64,000 nucleotides of DNA from [Clostridium] scindens (GCF_019597925.1 NZ_CP080442.1:3859501-3923500); one strand, 5' to 3'. Positions 50,401-58,660 are shown, counted from the first letter of the stretch. Notes: a model not told the origin generated them from the letters alone. Numbers and translations are program-made.

Positions 50401-50611
50401 ATCTTGGAATCATATCCTTGATAACGCGAGTGAGTACATGGCCGATATGCGGCTTGCCGTTGGCTGTCGGCGGGCCGTCATAGAACATATAGATATCATT
50501 GCCATCACGCTCTTTCATGCTTTTTTCAAAGATGCCATTTTCTTCCCAGAATTTTTCAATTTCTTTTTCTCTGTCTACAAAATTCAAGTCCGTTGAAACT
50601 TTCTTGTACAT
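47462..50611 (-). CDS. ileS: Isoleucyl-tRNA synthetase
   Basis: A class I aminoacyl-tRNA synthetase of 1049 residues. It carries the HIGH signature (GKPHIGHVLTRVIKDM), the editing domain (FLAWTTTPWTLPSNIGL, GTGVVHIAPAFGEDDA) and the KMSKS loop (DENGQKMSKSKGNAVDP). Cys pairs in CECGHQH and CPICGKEM suggest zinc binding within the catalytic half. A long C-terminal domain follows. The length and these inserts fit the second, eukaryote-like IleRS type common in Clostridia. It is preceded by a T-box leader with its own promoter. Confidence 0.97.
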   Translation of the reverse strand: MYKKVSTDLNFVDREKEIEKFWEENGIFEKSMKERDGNDIYMFYDGPPTANGKPHIGHVLTRVIKDMIPRYRTMKGYEVPRKAGWDTHGLPVELEVEKALGLDGKDQIEEYGLEPFIDKCKESVWKYKGMWEDFSGTVGFWADMENPYVTYHNDFIESEWWALKQIWDKGLLYKGFKIVPYCPRCGTPLSAQEVAQGYKDVKERSAIVRFKVVGEDAYFLAWTTTPWTLPSNIGLCVNPQEDYAKVKAADGYVYYMAVALLDTVLGKLAEEGKPAYEILETYKGQDLEYKEYDPLYQCAADCAARQNKKAFFITCDSYVTLTDGTGVVHIAPAFGEDDAKVGRKYDMPFVQLVDEKGRMTEDAPCAGVFVKDADPEILKDLDARGLLFDAPKFEHSYPHCWRCDTPLLYYARESWFIKMTEVKDDLIANNNTINWIPESIGKKRFGDWLENVQDWGISRNRYWGTPLNIWECECGHQHSIGSIAELKEMSDNCPEDIELHRPYIDAVTIKCPICGKEMHRVPEVIDCWFDSGSMPFAQHHYPFENKELFEKQFPADFISEAVDQTRGWFYSLLAISTLIFNKAPYKNVIVLGHVQDENGQKMSKSKGNAVDPFDALDKYGADAIRWYFYVNSAPWLPNRFHGKAVTEGQRKFMGTLWNTYAFFVLYANIDGFDATKYSLDYDKLSVMDKWLLSKLNTLIKEVDDNLGNYRIPEAARALQDFVDDMSNWYVRRSRERFWAKGMEQDKINAYMTLYTALVEVCKVAAPMIPFMTEDIYQNLVRSINQSAPESIHLCDFPTADDSYIDKDLESNMERVLKLVVMGRACRNTANIKNRQPIGQMYVKADFDLPAFYQEIVQDELNVKAMTFTQEVRDFTSYSFKPQLKTVGPKYGKMLGGIKAALSSIDGNAAMDELNSADALKLDINGQEVTLFREDLLIETAQMEGYVSENDNGITVVLDTNLSDELLEEGFVREIISKVQTMRKEAGFEVMDKIEISYEGTEKAEKIFAENAATIGDETLALKVTKETPQGYVKDWKINGENVTLGVEKK

Positions 50612-50644
50612 TTTGAAACCTCCTTAATCATGTATCTTAATTAA

Positions 50645-50900
50645 AATTAAAAAAACTTCCGCCCTGAATAGGACGAAAGCCAAGCCTGCGTTTATAAACC
50701 ACCTAAACATACTATCATATGCCTTCCCTGTAACGGAGGAATGCCGTCAGCATCTACTTGACCGTCCTATGGCCTTTCAAACGCTGCAACTCGGAAGTGA
50801 TATTCAGATATACCTTACTTGCACCAGGCTTGCACCGTCCCTGGCTCGCTATGCCTTTCTGATCTATCCTACTGTCTTCGTCAACATTTTTCTTATATGC
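50645..50900 (-). promoter_or_regulatory. T-box riboswitch controlling ileS
   Basis: The leader has the parts of a T-box. Stem I lies at about 50760-50890, and a probable ATC (Ile) specifier is in GAATATCACTTCC. The antiterminator-side T-box sequence is TTTAGGTGGTTTATAAACGC (about 50691-50710). The terminator CTTTCGTCCT / AGGGCGGAAG (50670-50679, 50656-50665) is followed by TTTTTTT. Uncharged tRNA-Ile would stabilise the antiterminator and turn ileS on. Confidence 0.88.
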
Positions 50901-50906
50901 TGTTCT

Positions 50907-50947
50907 ATTATAGTAAAAAAGCCCCTGAATAGTCAAGGGTTTTTTAC
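50907..50947 (-). promoter_or_regulatory. ileS promoter overlapping the dacF terminator
   Basis: On the minus strand, TTGACT (50931-50936) and TATAAT (50907-50912) have 18-base spacing. The same bases form the dacF terminator (GTAAAAAACCCTTGA with TCAGGGGCTTTTTTAC, 50913-50947), so the -35 lies in the 5' arm and the -10 follows the T-run. Confidence 0.8.
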
Positions 50948-50954
50948 AATCTTT

Positions 50955-52328
50955 CTATCTTCTGCGCCGCCTTTTCCTTATACGGCTCCTGCGCGTGATC
51001 ACGCTGATAAACATAGCGATCAGAATTGCCAGCACCACCGATGCGCATGCAACAGCCATCTTCTTTGTCTTGCCTTTCTTCTGGCCATCATCCTTTGATT
51101 TCTTTTCCTTCTTTGCAGCCGTAACTTTGGCTGAATGCTCATCCTTATAACTGTCGCTCAAGGTACATCTGGCAGAGCCAACCGGATTGCCTTCATATGT
51201 ATATTGAAGCGTTGCCTCGCTGCTGGTTCCCCCGTCCGGGATCAACTCCATATCCAGATCCTCAAACTTCACGCTCTGCGGAAGCATTACATAATTGCCG
51301 CTTCCATCCTCCAATATCTCTCCTACATCCTTGGATGACTCATAATCTGCCACCGGCACTTTGCTAAAATTGTTGAATGCGTACTCGAACAGGCCTGTGG
51401 TGTCCGGGTAGATATGCACCCCATGGGTCCTTAAGACTACGCACACCAGCTGCATGCCTCCATTATCTGCCATGGTTATCAAGGTAGACAATGCATCCGA
51501 CGTAAATCCCGTCTTCCCACCGATCGCATATGGATAATAATTCGAATTCTCCGGCATGAGCATCTTATGCTTCTGCTGGAAGATATGTTCTTCTACCGTC
51601 TCAGTCGCGGGAATGGTATAGTTCAGCGTCTGGACGATGCGGAAGAAATCCGGATGCTTAAAAAGTTCCCGTCCTATAAGCGCCATGTCCCTGGCACAAG
51701 TATAGTGATTCTCATCGTGAAGCCCGTTCGTATTGGCAAAATTCGAATTCTCCCCGCCAAGTTCCCTGCACCGGGTATTCATCTGTTCCAGAAACCAGCT
51801 GTAATCATGGCCTGCATTAATGCCCACGCTCTCGCCTACCGCATAGGCCGCTTCATTGGCGGATGCCAGAAGCGTTGCGTGCAGCGCTTGCTCCAAAGAT
51901 ATCTGGTTTCCTTCTTTCAGTCCCACGGAGGAATCTCCAGGCTGCAGGAATGCCACGCTATCATGTGAAAATGTCACCGGGTCTTCAAGCTGTCCGTTTT
52001 CCAGCGCTACCAGGGCGGTCAGCACCTTGGTAATGCTGGCCGGATATTGGTGGGAATCAATATTCTTCGCATACAGGATTGCCCCTGTCCCCACTTCCAT
52101 TACGATTGCCGCTTCCCCATAGGTACCCGGCCCTTGCGGCCAATTCTTCCAGTCATTGCTCTCAACCTTCATCTCATAGGCTGCTTGTTCAGCCTTCTGT
52201 TCTTCTGACAGTTCCTCTGTCTGCTCGGCCGCATCCGGCTCAGTGGCCAATACGGTCGTTTCCGTGCAAGCGCACATGACTGCCAGTAATAGAATCGCTG
52301 CCAGTATCTGCCTGCCTCGTCTCATCAT
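50955..52328 (-). CDS. dacF: D-alanyl-D-alanine carboxypeptidase (DacF/PBP5 type)
   Basis: A membrane-associated penicillin-binding protein of about 457 residues that trims the terminal D-Ala of peptidoglycan stems. A signal sequence (ILAAILLLAVMCACTETTVLA) is followed by the peptidase S11 domain: SxxK in YPASITKVLTALVAL, SxN in LLASANEAAYAVGE and KTG in IGGKTGFTSDAL. A C-terminal beta domain, a basic Lys-rich stretch and a final membrane helix with Arg-rich end (VVLAILIAMFISVITRRSRIRKR in parts) complete it. GGAGG serves ATG 52328 or 52325. Confidence 0.93.
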   Translation of the reverse strand: MMRRGRQILAAILLLAVMCACTETTVLATEPDAAEQTEELSEEQKAEQAAYEMKVESNDWKNWPQGPGTYGEAAIVMEVGTGAILYAKNIDSHQYPASITKVLTALVALENGQLEDPVTFSHDSVAFLQPGDSSVGLKEGNQISLEQALHATLLASANEAAYAVGESVGINAGHDYSWFLEQMNTRCRELGGENSNFANTNGLHDENHYTCARDMALIGRELFKHPDFFRIVQTLNYTIPATETVEEHIFQQKHKMLMPENSNYYPYAIGGKTGFTSDALSTLITMADNGGMQLVCVVLRTHGVHIYPDTTGLFEYAFNNFSKVPVADYESSKDVGEILEDGSGNYVMLPQSVKFEDLDMELIPDGGTSSEATLQYTYEGNPVGSARCTLSDSYKDEHSAKVTAAKKEKKSKDDGQKKGKTKKMAVACASVVLAILIAMFISVITRRSRIRKRRRRR

Positions 52329-52400
52329 TCCGTCCTCCGTATAACTTTTTTCTTGCAATATATTTTACCATAGCAGGAGTCATTGCACCAGCAAAAGAAA

Positions 52401-52958
52401 TTACAGCCTTCCCAGATACCAGATGATCCTTCCTTTTATATCACTGGTCTTCACCGTGCCAAATTCCCGTGAGTCTTCTGATATTTCCCGGTTATCTCCC
52501 AGGACAAAGACTTCCTTATCTTCAACCACCACAGGATACTCGACGCTGCTTCCAGTCCGTCTGGTCTTTCCGAGCGTTCCTTTGAATTTCGCTTCTTCTC
52601 CATTCACATATACCTTGCCGGACTGGATATTTACCGTATCTCCGGCTACTGCTACGACTCTTTTTACAAATTCCTCTCCGTCTGGTCTTTCGAGAACGAT
52701 CACATCTCCGGGCCTATACTCTTTTCCCAGACGGAAATAAGCTACAATATCCTTGTCATGGAGGGTAGGGTACATGGAATTGCCTGTTACGGTGGAAAAT
52801 CCCATCATCAGATAGAAAACCAGCAGGATCACGGCAGCCAGCGCTAAAAACTGCAGGGAAATCACGAGCCTGGCCTTTCTCATTTCCTTTTTCTTCTGAC
52901 TACGCAGCTGCGGATCTACATCTTCCAGCACCTTTTTCTTAATCTCATCGATCTCCAT
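52401..52958 (-). CDS. lepB: Signal peptidase I
   Basis: A membrane serine protease of 185 residues that removes signal peptides of exported proteins. One N-terminal membrane helix (LVISLQFLALAAVILLVFYL) is followed by the catalytic serine in GNSMYPTLHD (about residue 60), the catalytic lysine in EEFVKRVVAVAGDTV (about residue 99) and the conserved box YFVLGDNREISEDSRE (written FVLGDNREISEDSRE here). It is located directly upstream of dacF on the same strand. Confidence 0.95.
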   Translation of the reverse strand: MEIDEIKKKVLEDVDPQLRSQKKKEMRKARLVISLQFLALAAVILLVFYLMMGFSTVTGNSMYPTLHDKDIVAYFRLGKEYRPGDVIVLERPDGEEFVKRVVAVAGDTVNIQSGKVYVNGEEAKFKGTLGKTRRTGSSVEYPVVVEDKEVFVLGDNREISEDSREFGTVKTSDIKGRIIWYLGRL

Positions 52959-53006
52959 AATATGACCTTCTGTTCTGCAAATTTATTATCCTATTATTAT
53001 AATAGA

Positions 53007-53037
53007 TTGACCAACTGAATACAAGTTATGATATAAT
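53007..53037 (+). promoter_or_regulatory. Promoter of the pilus-like operon
   Basis: TTGACC (53007-53012) and TATAAT (53032-53037) with an extended -10 TG (53029-53030) lie 40 bases before the first gene. Spacing is 19 bases, so the extended -10 probably matters. Confidence 0.65.
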
Positions 53038-53077
53038 GGGTTATAATGTTAGCAACTAGCGAAGGAGTCTGATTGTC

Positions 53078-53764
53078 ATGAAGAAGTTAAGCGTATTTAA
53101 GATCATCCAGCTATCCATCCTGGCTGTGATCACCCTTATCAGCGTCTTTTTCCTATTAAAGCCAGAGGTAAAGCAGTTCGTGTTTTCCTCTTCATCTGCT
53201 ACCACATTATTCTTTTTAATTTGGATTATTTTAATAGCAAGTTTTTTGTTTATTTTGATAGATTTAAGTATTATATCTTCCATTAAACTTCATTTTCATA
53301 ATTTGTATGGGGTGGCATATTCAGATCCTTTATCCGGCATACCCAACCGCTTCAGCTGCGATACGCTGATTGAAAAGTATATTGATTCCGAATTGCCCGA
53401 GGATATCGGATGCATTATGATTGACCTGGCCAATCTGCCTGAGGTCAATTCATTGTATGACCACGCCGCCGGCAACCGGCTGTTAAAAGATTTTTCCGCT
53501 ATCCTGTCCTCATCTGCGCTGTCGCTTGGCTTTGTAGGACGGAACGGAGGAAATAAATTTCTTGCTATATTTGAAGACTGTACCCAGGAAAAACTGGATG
53601 CCTTTCTGGCAAGGGTTTCCGAAAGAGTACAGCGCCATAATGCAAAGGCAGATTCCATAGACATGGAATACAAAGCCGGCACCGCCCTTAACAGCGAGGA
53701 GCATCTCGCGAAGATTACCGGGCTTATCGCTCTTGCCAATAACCGGATTTACAAATCATCATAA
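53078..53764 (+). CDS. Membrane protein with degenerate GGDEF domain
   Basis: A protein of 228 residues. Two membrane helices near the N-terminus (about 10-27 and 42-68) are followed by a GGDEF-fold domain (DPLSGIPNRFSCDTLIEKYI, IMIDLANLPEVNSLYD). The active-site motif reads GGNKF instead of GGDEF, so diguanylate cyclase activity is unlikely. It may bind nucleotide or act as a scaffold. It is the first gene of the operon that encodes the pilus-like machine. Confidence 0.85.
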   Translation: MKKLSVFKIIQLSILAVITLISVFFLLKPEVKQFVFSSSSATTLFFLIWIILIASFLFILIDLSIISSIKLHFHNLYGVAYSDPLSGIPNRFSCDTLIEKYIDSELPEDIGCIMIDLANLPEVNSLYDHAAGNRLLKDFSAILSSSALSLGFVGRNGGNKFLAIFEDCTQEKLDAFLARVSERVQRHNAKADSIDMEYKAGTALNSEEHLAKITGLIALANNRIYKSS

Positions 53765-53785
53765 TGCAGGAGGGAGAATTGTCTT

Positions 53786-54772
53786 ATGGCTGAACTGGAT
53801 TATGAATATTTGGACAGACTGTTAAAGAAGGCAAAAGAGGACGACAGCGACGCCCTTGCCGAGTTGTACGCAGCCACCTACAGAAAGCAGTACCGTTATG
53901 CCTGCCAATATATTGAAGATCCTTTTCTGGCGCAGGATATTCTGCAGGATGTCTATATATGCGCCTTTGAGAATATAGAATCGCTCGATGACTCGCGCTG
54001 CCTTGCATCCTGGCTGGAAGAGATAAATGGCCGAATCTGCCATGAGGCTTCCCTGCAGGATCATGTTTCCTCGCAATCACGCCGGTCCAGGATTCCAGAT
54101 CTGGAGCCGCAGGCTGCGGGAGAACTGCTCAATCATATTTTTGCCAGACGTGATATGGAACCTTCCACAATCCCTGTGGAGATTCTTGAATCTTGGGAGA
54201 ATTATAAGAAGCCTGGATTTAGATGGGAGAAGGCTGCCGCCTGTATATTCCTGATACTTCTTCTGCTTCTGCCCTTCCTGTTTCTTAAGCCTTCCATTGT
54301 GGCAGAACGCAAGAATATAGACTCGGCATCCAATGCGCTGTATGATATCCGCATCCAAAGCTTGCTTCCAGTGCGCTCCGTCAGCGCGACGCTTGATAAC
54401 AGCACGCCGGTTCCTCTGCGCAAATCCGGTTCCAAAAAGTATACGGCTGAGATCATTTCCAATGGGAAGTTAAAGATCAAGGCAGTATCAATGAACGGGC
54501 AGACAACAGTTAAGACTTATACCGTATCGCATCTGGATATGGATAAGCCTGAATTTATTAAATCTTATACCCAAGACGACCTGATATATCTGGTGGTCCA
54601 GGATACCTATTCCGGTATTGATTACGGAAATATCCGCGGCCTGAAGCCAGAATCCTATGACATAGAAGAAGGAATCATTACCTTTCGGATCCCAAAGACG
54701 CCTACATCTGTAATCATTCCGGACCACGCAGGAAATGAACTGAAGCTTCTTGTCTCTCCAATTGAAGAATGA
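53786..54772 (+). CDS. Membrane-tethered protein with sigma-70 region 2-like cytoplasmic domain
   Basis: A protein of 328 residues. Residues about 5-95 match region 2 of ECF sigma factors (DDSDALAELYAATYRKQYRYA, DPFLAQDILQDVYICAFENI, CLASWLEEINGRI). Region 4 is missing. A membrane helix at about 152-172 (AACIFLILLLLLPFLFLKPS) is followed by an extracytoplasmic beta-rich part resembling Ig-like folds (TLDNSTPVPLRKSG, DTYSGIDYGNIRGLKPESYD, split). This architecture is neither a normal sigma nor a normal anti-sigma factor. It may be a signal transducer or an exapted membrane component; function unknown. Confidence 0.8.
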   Translation: MAELDYEYLDRLLKKAKEDDSDALAELYAATYRKQYRYACQYIEDPFLAQDILQDVYICAFENIESLDDSRCLASWLEEINGRICHEASLQDHVSSQSRRSRIPDLEPQAAGELLNHIFARRDMEPSTIPVEILESWENYKKPGFRWEKAAACIFLILLLLLPFLFLKPSIVAERKNIDSASNALYDIRIQSLLPVRSVSATLDNSTPVPLRKSGSKKYTAEIISNGKLKIKAVSMNGQTTVKTYTVSHLDMDKPEFIKSYTQDDLIYLVVQDTYSGIDYGNIRGLKPESYDIEEGIITFRIPKTPTSVIIPDHAGNELKLLVSPIEE

Positions 54773-54798
54773 TGATTGAATTAAGGAGGAATACCGAC

Positions 54799-55725
54799 AT
54801 GAGCCGTATTACAAGTCTGACTTGTATCACCTTTATACTGTCATGTATTCTCCTTTGCAGTTGTTCCGGCAAGGAATCTGTTGCCAAAACCGAGCATAAG
54901 GGCCCTCCCAGGGATTCCGCTCCCAAGGTTCTTACGCCTTCTGCGGATGGGACAGTCGTTTATAATAACGACTATGCATCCATAGATGCATCAAACACAT
55001 CCCAGGGCTACATTATGGTCAGCTACTCCGGGGATTGTCCAAAGGTGAAGGTACAGATAACCGGACCTGATCAGGTTCCTTATACCTACCTGCTGATAGA
55101 CAGGGGAGCCTATACCACCTTCCCTCTCTCTGCCGGGAATGGTGCTTACACGATACAGGTGCTGGAAAATGTGGAAGGCGACTCTTACCTTATCGCCTTA
55201 TCCCAGGATATCGATGTCGCAATTGAAGATGAATTCCTGCCATTTCTCTATCCCAATCAATATGTATCCTTTACTGCCGATTCAAAGACGGTTATCAAAG
55301 GGAGCGAACTGGCAAAGAATGCTTACAGCGATCTGGAAGTCATCCAGGACATCTATCACTATGTCATCGAGAATATCTCTTATGATACTGCAAAGGCGGA
55401 TAGCGTTACTTATGGATACCTGCCTGATATTGATGCTACGCTCAAGTCAGGGACCGGCATCTGCTTCGACTATGCTTCTGTAATGACCGCCATGCTCCGC
55501 TCCCAGGGCATACCTACGAAACTTGAAGTAGGATATTCCGGAGAAGCCTTGCATGCCTGGATCAGCACTTATACCAAAGACACTGGCTGGATAGACGATA
55601 TCATTGAATTTGACGGCACTTCCTGGGAATTGATGGATCCCACGCTTGCCGCTAATAACAATACTTCCTCTGTCGGCAAATATATCGGCGATGGAAGCCA
55701 TTATGTACTAAAATACTCATATTAA
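54799..55725 (+). CDS. Lipoprotein with transglutaminase-like domain
   Basis: An exported protein of about 308 residues. The lipobox is in ILLCSCSGK (about residues 19-24). A beta-rich N-terminal domain precedes a transglutaminase-like cysteine-protease fold with Cys in GTGICFDYASVMTAMLRSQG, His in EALHAWIS and Asp in WELMDPTLA. Such domains cleave or cross-link peptides. AAGGAGG precedes ATG 54799; the frame to 54769 overlaps the upstream gene. Its position suggests a role at the cell surface alongside the pilus proteins. Confidence 0.88.
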   Translation: MSRITSLTCITFILSCILLCSCSGKESVAKTEHKGPPRDSAPKVLTPSADGTVVYNNDYASIDASNTSQGYIMVSYSGDCPKVKVQITGPDQVPYTYLLIDRGAYTTFPLSAGNGAYTIQVLENVEGDSYLIALSQDIDVAIEDEFLPFLYPNQYVSFTADSKTVIKGSELAKNAYSDLEVIQDIYHYVIENISYDTAKADSVTYGYLPDIDATLKSGTGICFDYASVMTAMLRSQGIPTKLEVGYSGEALHAWISTYTKDTGWIDDIIEFDGTSWELMDPTLAANNNTSSVGKYIGDGSHYVLKYSY

Positions 55726-55751
55726 TACTATGCCTAAGGAAAGGAGCCCTT

Positions 55752-56801
55752 ATGCCTAAGAAAAATATTACGCCACTATCAAATACAGAGATTGCTTCCT
55801 TCTGTTCCCAGATGGCAATGATCTTAAAGTCTGGAATCTCTTCCATTGAGGGAATCTCGATCATGCTGCAGGATGCGAAGGGCAGCGATGAAACAGAACT
55901 GCTGGCCGTTATGAACGATACGCTGACCCAGACTGGCATTCTTCATGAAGCCTTAAAAGAGACGGGCGCTTTTCCCGGATACCTGCTTAATATGGTACGT
56001 ATCGGCGAGCAGACCGGTCGCCTGGATGATGTCATGCAGTCGCTGGCCGAGTACTATGAAAAAGAGGCCTCATTGGCGCAGACCATCAAGAACGCGGTTA
56101 CTTATCCGCTTATCATGATATTTATGATGATTCTCGTAATTATCGTCCTGATTACAAAAGTCATGCCTGTCTTCAATCAGGTATTCAAGCAGCTCGGAAG
56201 CGAAATGACCGGTCCTTCCAGGGCCATCCTTCATATCGGAGCCTTTCTTGACCGGCATTCCGTTATTTTTATCGGTTTACTTATAGTCATCGCCGCCCTG
56301 GCTGTCTATGCCTTCAAAACCACCAGGGGCCAGAATACCTTCCGAGGCATAATAGTTCGATTCAGGAGTACACGGAATATCTCCGAAAAAATCTCCTCCT
56401 ACAGATTTGCCAACGGTATGGCGTTGACGTTAAGCAGCGGGCTTACGCCAGAAGAGTGCCTGAATCTGGCAGCGGATCTGATCGAGCAGGATGAGTTTCG
56501 TAGGAGACTGTCCAAATGTAAGGAAGCGGTTTCCTCCGGCGAAGATCTCTGTAATACTCTGCTGGAAAACGGCGTATTTTCAGGAGTATATGCAAGAATG
56601 GCATCTATTGGATCAAGGACCGGCATATTAGATGATGTCATGAACAAGATCGCCCATCAGTATGAAGAAGACATCGACACGCACCTTTCCAGTATCATTG
56701 CAACCGTTGAGCCCACGCTTGTCATCATACTGTCCATCATCGTAGGAATTATACTGCTGTCGGTAATGCTTCCTCTTATGAGCATTATGGCTGCCCTATA
56801 G
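55752..56801 (+). CDS. Type IV pilus / type II secretion platform protein (PilC/GspF family)
   Basis: An integral membrane protein of 349 residues with two T2SSF domains. In the first, FCSQMAMILKSGISSIEGISIM and LLNMVRIGEQTGRLDDVMQSLA; in the second, SYRFANGMALTLSSGLTPEECL and ARMASIGSRTGILDDVMNKIA. Three membrane segments are present (about 120-140, 172-192 and 322-345). It forms the inner-membrane base on which pilins are assembled or withdrawn. It lies in a tight plus-strand operon with pilin-like genes and pilT. Confidence 0.93.
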   Translation: MPKKNITPLSNTEIASFCSQMAMILKSGISSIEGISIMLQDAKGSDETELLAVMNDTLTQTGILHEALKETGAFPGYLLNMVRIGEQTGRLDDVMQSLAEYYEKEASLAQTIKNAVTYPLIMIFMMILVIIVLITKVMPVFNQVFKQLGSEMTGPSRAILHIGAFLDRHSVIFIGLLIVIAALAVYAFKTTRGQNTFRGIIVRFRSTRNISEKISSYRFANGMALTLSSGLTPEECLNLAADLIEQDEFRRRLSKCKEAVSSGEDLCNTLLENGVFSGVYARMASIGSRTGILDDVMNKIAHQYEEDIDTHLSSIIATVEPTLVIILSIIVGIILLSVMLPLMSIMAAL

Positions 56802-56814
56802 CAAAGGAGTTTTT

Positions 56815-57147
56815 ATGACGCACCGTTTTGAAAGAAACCGAAAAAGTTCATACCTTAGAAATATTATTATTTCTTTATCGTTCTTTCTTGCCGTATTACT
56901 ATGTTTCTATCTCTCTGTCATGTCCGTCTCCAGCGAATCTGACAAGGAGGAGTATCGGACTCTTGAAACTGCATTGACGCGAAGTATTACCCAGTGCTAT
57001 GCGGTAGAGGGGAATTATCCGGAGAGTCTCGACTATCTGAAGAAGAGTTACGGGCTCCACTATGATGAAGAAAAATTTTTTGTAGACTATCAGCCTCTGG
57101 GCTCCAATATAATGCCTGATGTAACGATTATCAAAAAGGAGGAGTAG
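56815..57147 (+). CDS. Membrane-anchored pilin-like protein
   Basis: A protein of 110 residues with one N-terminal hydrophobic helix (IIISLSFFLAVLLCFYLSV). The short C-terminal part resembles minor pseudopilins (ITQCYAVEGNYPESLDYLKKSYGL, in two parts, then FFVDYQPLGSNIMPDV). The classical prepilin cleavage site GFTLIE is absent. It lies 13 bases after the platform gene with AAAGGAG upstream. It probably forms part of the pilus-like structure; no firm family assignment. Confidence 0.7.
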   Translation: MTHRFERNRKSSYLRNIIISLSFFLAVLLCFYLSVMSVSSESDKEEYRTLETALTRSITQCYAVEGNYPESLDYLKKSYGLHYDEEKFFVDYQPLGSNIMPDVTIIKKEE

Positions 57148-57149
57148 GC

Positions 57150-57635
57150 GTGAGATTCCGTAGCCAGAATAGACATGTCATAGATTTTATATTTCCATTA
57201 GCGGTATTTTTTGTATTCGCGGCTTCTTCCTTTGCCGTGCTGGTTCTCTCTGCCAACATTTATAATACGCAGACAAAAGAATCCAGCAGCAATTATGTTG
57301 CCCGCACCTCCCTAGCCTATGTCAATGAGAAGATACGCCAGAATGATGAAGGTGGCGGCATGTCCATCCAGTCTGTAGACGGACGTGACTGTCTTGCTCT
57401 TGCAGGAAACTCTGACGGAATTGCATATACCACCTATATCTATGAATACGATGGAAGCCTGAAGGAATTATTTATACGCGACGGCGTGTCAGCCTCTTTG
57501 AAAAGCGGGAAGGACATTATGGAACTTGAGTCATTCCAAATGGAAGAAATTGAAGAAGGGTTATTTCGATTTGTATTTACAGACAAAGATGGCAGGAAGT
57601 CTTCGTCTCTTGTCGCAGAAAGGAGCACGCCATGA
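57150..57635 (+). CDS. DUF4860-like anchored protein of the pilus-like operon
   Basis: A protein of 161 residues beginning with GTG at 57150, served by AAAAGGAGGAG. One N-terminal helix (IFPLAVFFVFAASSFAVLVL) is followed by an extracytoplasmic domain (NIYNTQTKESSSNYVARTSL, ...YVNEKIRQND, DCLALAG, TYIYEYDGSLKELFIRDG). It resembles DUF4860 proteins that occur with clostridial type IV pilus-like genes. A canonical prepilin motif is missing. It overlaps the next gene by four bases. Confidence 0.75.
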   Translation: MRFRSQNRHVIDFIFPLAVFFVFAASSFAVLVLSANIYNTQTKESSSNYVARTSLAYVNEKIRQNDEGGGMSIQSVDGRDCLALAGNSDGIAYTTYIYEYDGSLKELFIRDGVSASLKSGKDIMELESFQMEEIEEGLFRFVFTDKDGRKSSSLVAERSTP

Positions 57636-58102
57636 AACAGTCATTGAACCGGCACTCCAGCATGTTCCTGATGGAGATCATTATTGCAATTCTTTTCTTT
57701 TCCCTGGTAAGCGCCTTCTGTCTGCGTATTTTTACTGCATCCCGCCAGATGGGACAGGATACCAATGATCTGAATATGGCTGTGAACCAGTCCGAGAATA
57801 TCGCGGAGCTACTGGCCTATGCCTTGAAATCCCCGGATTCTTCTTCCATGGATATGAAAGGAATCTCCAGTTTTCTTGCCTCTGAATACCCGGATATCGC
57901 TGTAGATGGCAATTGTTTAACCATATACTATGATGCCAGCTGGAACCGCTGTACTTCCGAAAACGCGACATATTATATAGAGGTCAGGAAAACGCAGGAG
58001 GAATCCCTCTGCGTATTTTGCATAGATGCATATAAGGCTTCTGAGAAAAAGAAGCCTGTCTATTCGCTTAATGTAAGCCTTCATCCCCCTCTTCATCCAT
58101 AG
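57632..58102 (+). CDS. Prepilin-like protein (PilV/GspI-like N-terminus)
   Basis: A protein of 156 residues. Its N-terminus is the closest in this operon to a prepilin: after SLNRHSS comes MFLMEIIIAILFFSLVSAF, which keeps the glutamate at position five of the mature form but has Ser instead of Gly before the cleavage point. The C-terminal domain has several cysteines (GNCLTIYY, WNRCTSEN, CVFCIDAY) that could form disulfides. Processing by the A24 peptidase of the distant Tad locus is possible but unproven. Confidence 0.75.
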   Translation: MKQSLNRHSSMFLMEIIIAILFFSLVSAFCLRIFTASRQMGQDTNDLNMAVNQSENIAELLAYALKSPDSSSMDMKGISSFLASEYPDIAVDGNCLTIYYDASWNRCTSENATYYIEVRKTQEESLCVFCIDAYKASEKKKPVYSLNVSLHPPLHP

Positions 58103-58150
58103 TCAGTACTACGCTGGGATGAAAAAGGGAATATTTTATAAGGAGCTGCC

Positions 58151-58645
58151 ATGAAAAAGAAAAACTTTTCGATTACAAATATAGGTACCGTATCGCTGCT
58201 GATGATCTTCATTATCCTTTGCATGGTCACCTTTGCCGCGCTTTCCTTATCATCTGCCGCGGCAGATCACAGGTTCAGCCAGAAGATGGCCGACCATTCC
58301 AAAGAGTATTATAAGGCTTCCGGACAGGCGGAGACAAAACTTGCGGAAATTGACCATATATTGGACATCGCATATAAAGGCGCCGAGTCTGATGATGATT
58401 ACTATCAGCAGATCAAAGACAGCCTTCCAGAAATCTCCCGGACGTTTACAAAAGAGAATCCCCTGATCTCATACCAGGCTGATATGAATGATTCCCAGGC
58501 AGTTTTCGTACAGTTAAGAATCTTGTCGCCTACGGAAATAGCATCCAATGGATCAAGCAATTATTATCAGATTGTCGCCTGGAAGGAAATCAATACCAAA
58601 GAATGGAAGGGCGACAATAGCATCCAATTAATCGGTGAAGAATAA
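58151..58645 (+). CDS. Anchored PilX-like protein of the pilus-like operon
   Basis: A protein of 164 residues with an N-terminal membrane helix (IGTVSLLMIFIILCMVTFAAL) followed directly by a helical, hydrophilic part (ALSLSSAAADHRFSQKMADH, SGQAETKLAEIDHILD). This layout resembles PilX/GspK-like minor components, without a recognisable cleavage site. AAGGAG precedes the ATG, and pilT begins 15 bases after its stop. Confidence 0.68.
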   Translation: MKKKNFSITNIGTVSLLMIFIILCMVTFAALSLSSAAADHRFSQKMADHSKEYYKASGQAETKLAEIDHILDIAYKGAESDDDYYQQIKDSLPEISRTFTKENPLISYQADMNDSQAVFVQLRILSPTEIASNGSSNYYQIVAWKEINTKEWKGDNSIQLIGEE

Positions 58646-58660
58646 GGAGGAATATCCATT

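Noticed and set aside
48689..50596. Long plus-strand frames (263 and 323 codons) opposite ileS
   Set aside because: They are antisense shadows of a highly conserved synthetase gene, without ribosome sites or recognisable domains.
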